NCBI GenBank assembly: GCA_023441125.1
Contig: JAEZQV010000184.1
Location: 1 to 7,021 of the forward strand
Direction of reading: 5' to 3'
DNA: 7,021 nucleotides
DNA from: Bacillota bacterium
Lineage (GTDB): Bacteria; Bacillota_C; Negativicutes; Sporomusales; Sporomusaceae
Below are positions 6,192 through 7,021 of the stretch, one piece after another. Position 1 is the stretch's first letter. Each line of letters starts with the position of its first letter. The translations under genes and the position numbers were made by a program. A model generated the notes under the pieces. The model saw only the letters and a list, made by a program, of their open reading frames with translations. It had not been told where the DNA came from and ran no database searches.

Positions 6192-7021
6192 CTATAACAA
6201 TAATTTTATACCATGCTTGATGACCACCTTGCCTACGGCGGCTACCGGCACGCCCAGCAGCATGCCGATTATCCCGAATAATTCACCGCCGGCAAACAAA
6301 AAAAAGATAACGGTAAGCGGATGCAGCCCCACACTCTCACCGAGAATTTTGGGGCCGATAATGCTTCCTTCCAACTGATGAATGAAGAAAAACAGCAAGG
6401 CAACTTTCAAGGCCATTAATGGTGATTCTAACAGCGCCAGGGCCACGGCAGGCGCAGCGCCGATAAAAGCGCCAAAATAGGGAATTACATCAAGAATGCC
6501 GGCGGCAATACCGATAAGCAGGGCAAAGGGAACCTGCAGGAGGTGCAACCCGGAACTGACCAGTAAGCCAACAATAATTGCTACGGTAATCTGGCCCCTG
6601 ATAACCCCGCTTAATACTTTATCTATGTCTTTTACCGCCAGCAGCAGCTCATTTTGCCAACGGCCGGGTATGAGCCTAAAGACAACATCTTTCATTTGAT
6701 GCCAGTCGTGCAGCAGGTAAAAAGCCAGTATCGGCGTAATAGCTAACCCGATAAAATGGGTAATGAGACTCATAATGCCTTGCGCCAAATCCCGGGTAAG
6801 CTGCTGTCCCTCCTGCGCAAGGGACAGCAGCGAATCGTCAATGGCGGCCCGCATGGAAGCGGGTAAAGCTGAATTCTGGTATTGGGTTTGAATAATATAA
6901 ATACATTCTTCACTTTTCGCGATAATATGCGGCAGTTCATTGGAGAAGCTTTCCAGGTCTCTGACAAAGAGGGGAATCAGCCGGCCGCCGCCGAAAATAA
7001 GGACGCTGAATAGAACAATAT
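6192..7021 (-). CDS. AI-2E family transporter/permease (YrrI-like), 5' end cut by window edge
   Basis: The C-terminal 275 residues of a multi-pass membrane protein of the AI-2E transporter family (PF01594). I extended the frame by hand past the internal ATG at 6854; it stays open to the window edge, so the N-terminus lies outside. Visible are the end of an early membrane helix (VLFSVLIFGGG), an amphipathic extracytoplasmic stretch, then helices around GLAITPILAFYLLHD, ITVAIIVGLLVSSGLHLL and FALLIGIAAGILDVIPYFG, the conserved FGAFIGAAPA and GPKILGESVGLHP motifs, and final helices near TVIFFLFAGGELFGIIGMLLGVP. Family members have been linked to autoinducer-2 export in E. coli (TqsA) and to Na+/H+ antiport in some bacteria; the substrate here cannot be told. 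Its location directly upstream of alaS is the conserved yrrI position in Firmicutes. It ends with TAG only 20 bp from the alaS -35 box. Confidence 0.94.
   Translation of the reverse strand, partial: IVLFSVLIFGGGRLIPLFVRDLESFSNELPHIIAKSEECIYIIQTQYQNSALPASMRAAIDDSLLSLAQEGQQLTRDLAQGIMSLITHFIGLAITPILAFYLLHDWHQMKDVVFRLIPGRWQNELLLAVKDIDKVLSGVIRGQITVAIIVGLLVSSGLHLLQVPFALLIGIAAGILDVIPYFGAFIGAAPAVALALLESPLMALKVALLFFFIHQLEGSIIGPKILGESVGLHPLTVIFFLFAGGELFGIIGMLLGVPVAAVGKVVIKHGIKLLL

Noticed and set aside
6770..6967. A 65-codon minus-strand frame near the right edge
   Set aside because: It overlaps the permease in another frame; the permease frame stays open to the edge with membrane-protein composition, so this is a shadow.

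Overview
The window reads as chromosomal core DNA from a low-to-mid GC Firmicute. The gene order (AI-2E-type permease, alaS, ireB, ruvX, DUF1292, mltG) matches the yrrI-alaS-yrzL-yrrK-yrzB-yrrL block known from Bacillus and clostridia. The protein style and the ferredoxin-bearing oxidoreductase point to an anaerobe. My best guess is Negativicutes/Sporomusaceae-like, but that is an inference from protein flavour and was not tested by any search. All genes lie on the minus strand, so transcription runs from high to low coordinates.

Layout in transcription order. (1) 7021-6192: the C-terminal 275 residues of an AI-2E family permease, cut by the right edge. (2) A consensus sigma-A promoter at 6172-6143, then alaS (6095-3477, TTG start). 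(3) A 127-bp AT-rich gap holding a perfect 28-nt palindrome. (4) A tight cluster: ireB, an aldo/keto reductase with two 4Fe-4S motifs whose ATG directly abuts the ireB stop, and ruvX. (5) A strong promoter at 1665-1637 and a small acidic DUF1292 protein with a five-cysteine patch, closed by an intrinsic terminator at 1165-1136. (6) A strong promoter at 1076-1048 and mltG, which runs off the left edge with nearly its full length visible.

The core genes cover housekeeping functions: alanine charging and editing (AlaS), control of cell-wall stress through Ser/Thr kinase signalling (IreB), rRNA or Holliday-junction processing (RuvX), and termination of glycan strands (MltG). The aldo/keto reductase is the one clear departure from the textbook order.

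The points most worth a second look are: an A8 homopolymer at the start of mltG that separates a well-placed ATG from the main frame by one base; the cysteine patch in the DUF1292 protein; the reductase inserted between ireB and ruvX; separate promoters that break the cluster into several transcription units; and the palindrome after alaS, which has no U-tract. I saw no tRNA, rRNA, CRISPR array, insertion sequence or prophage. No gene-free stretch exceeds about 250 bases.
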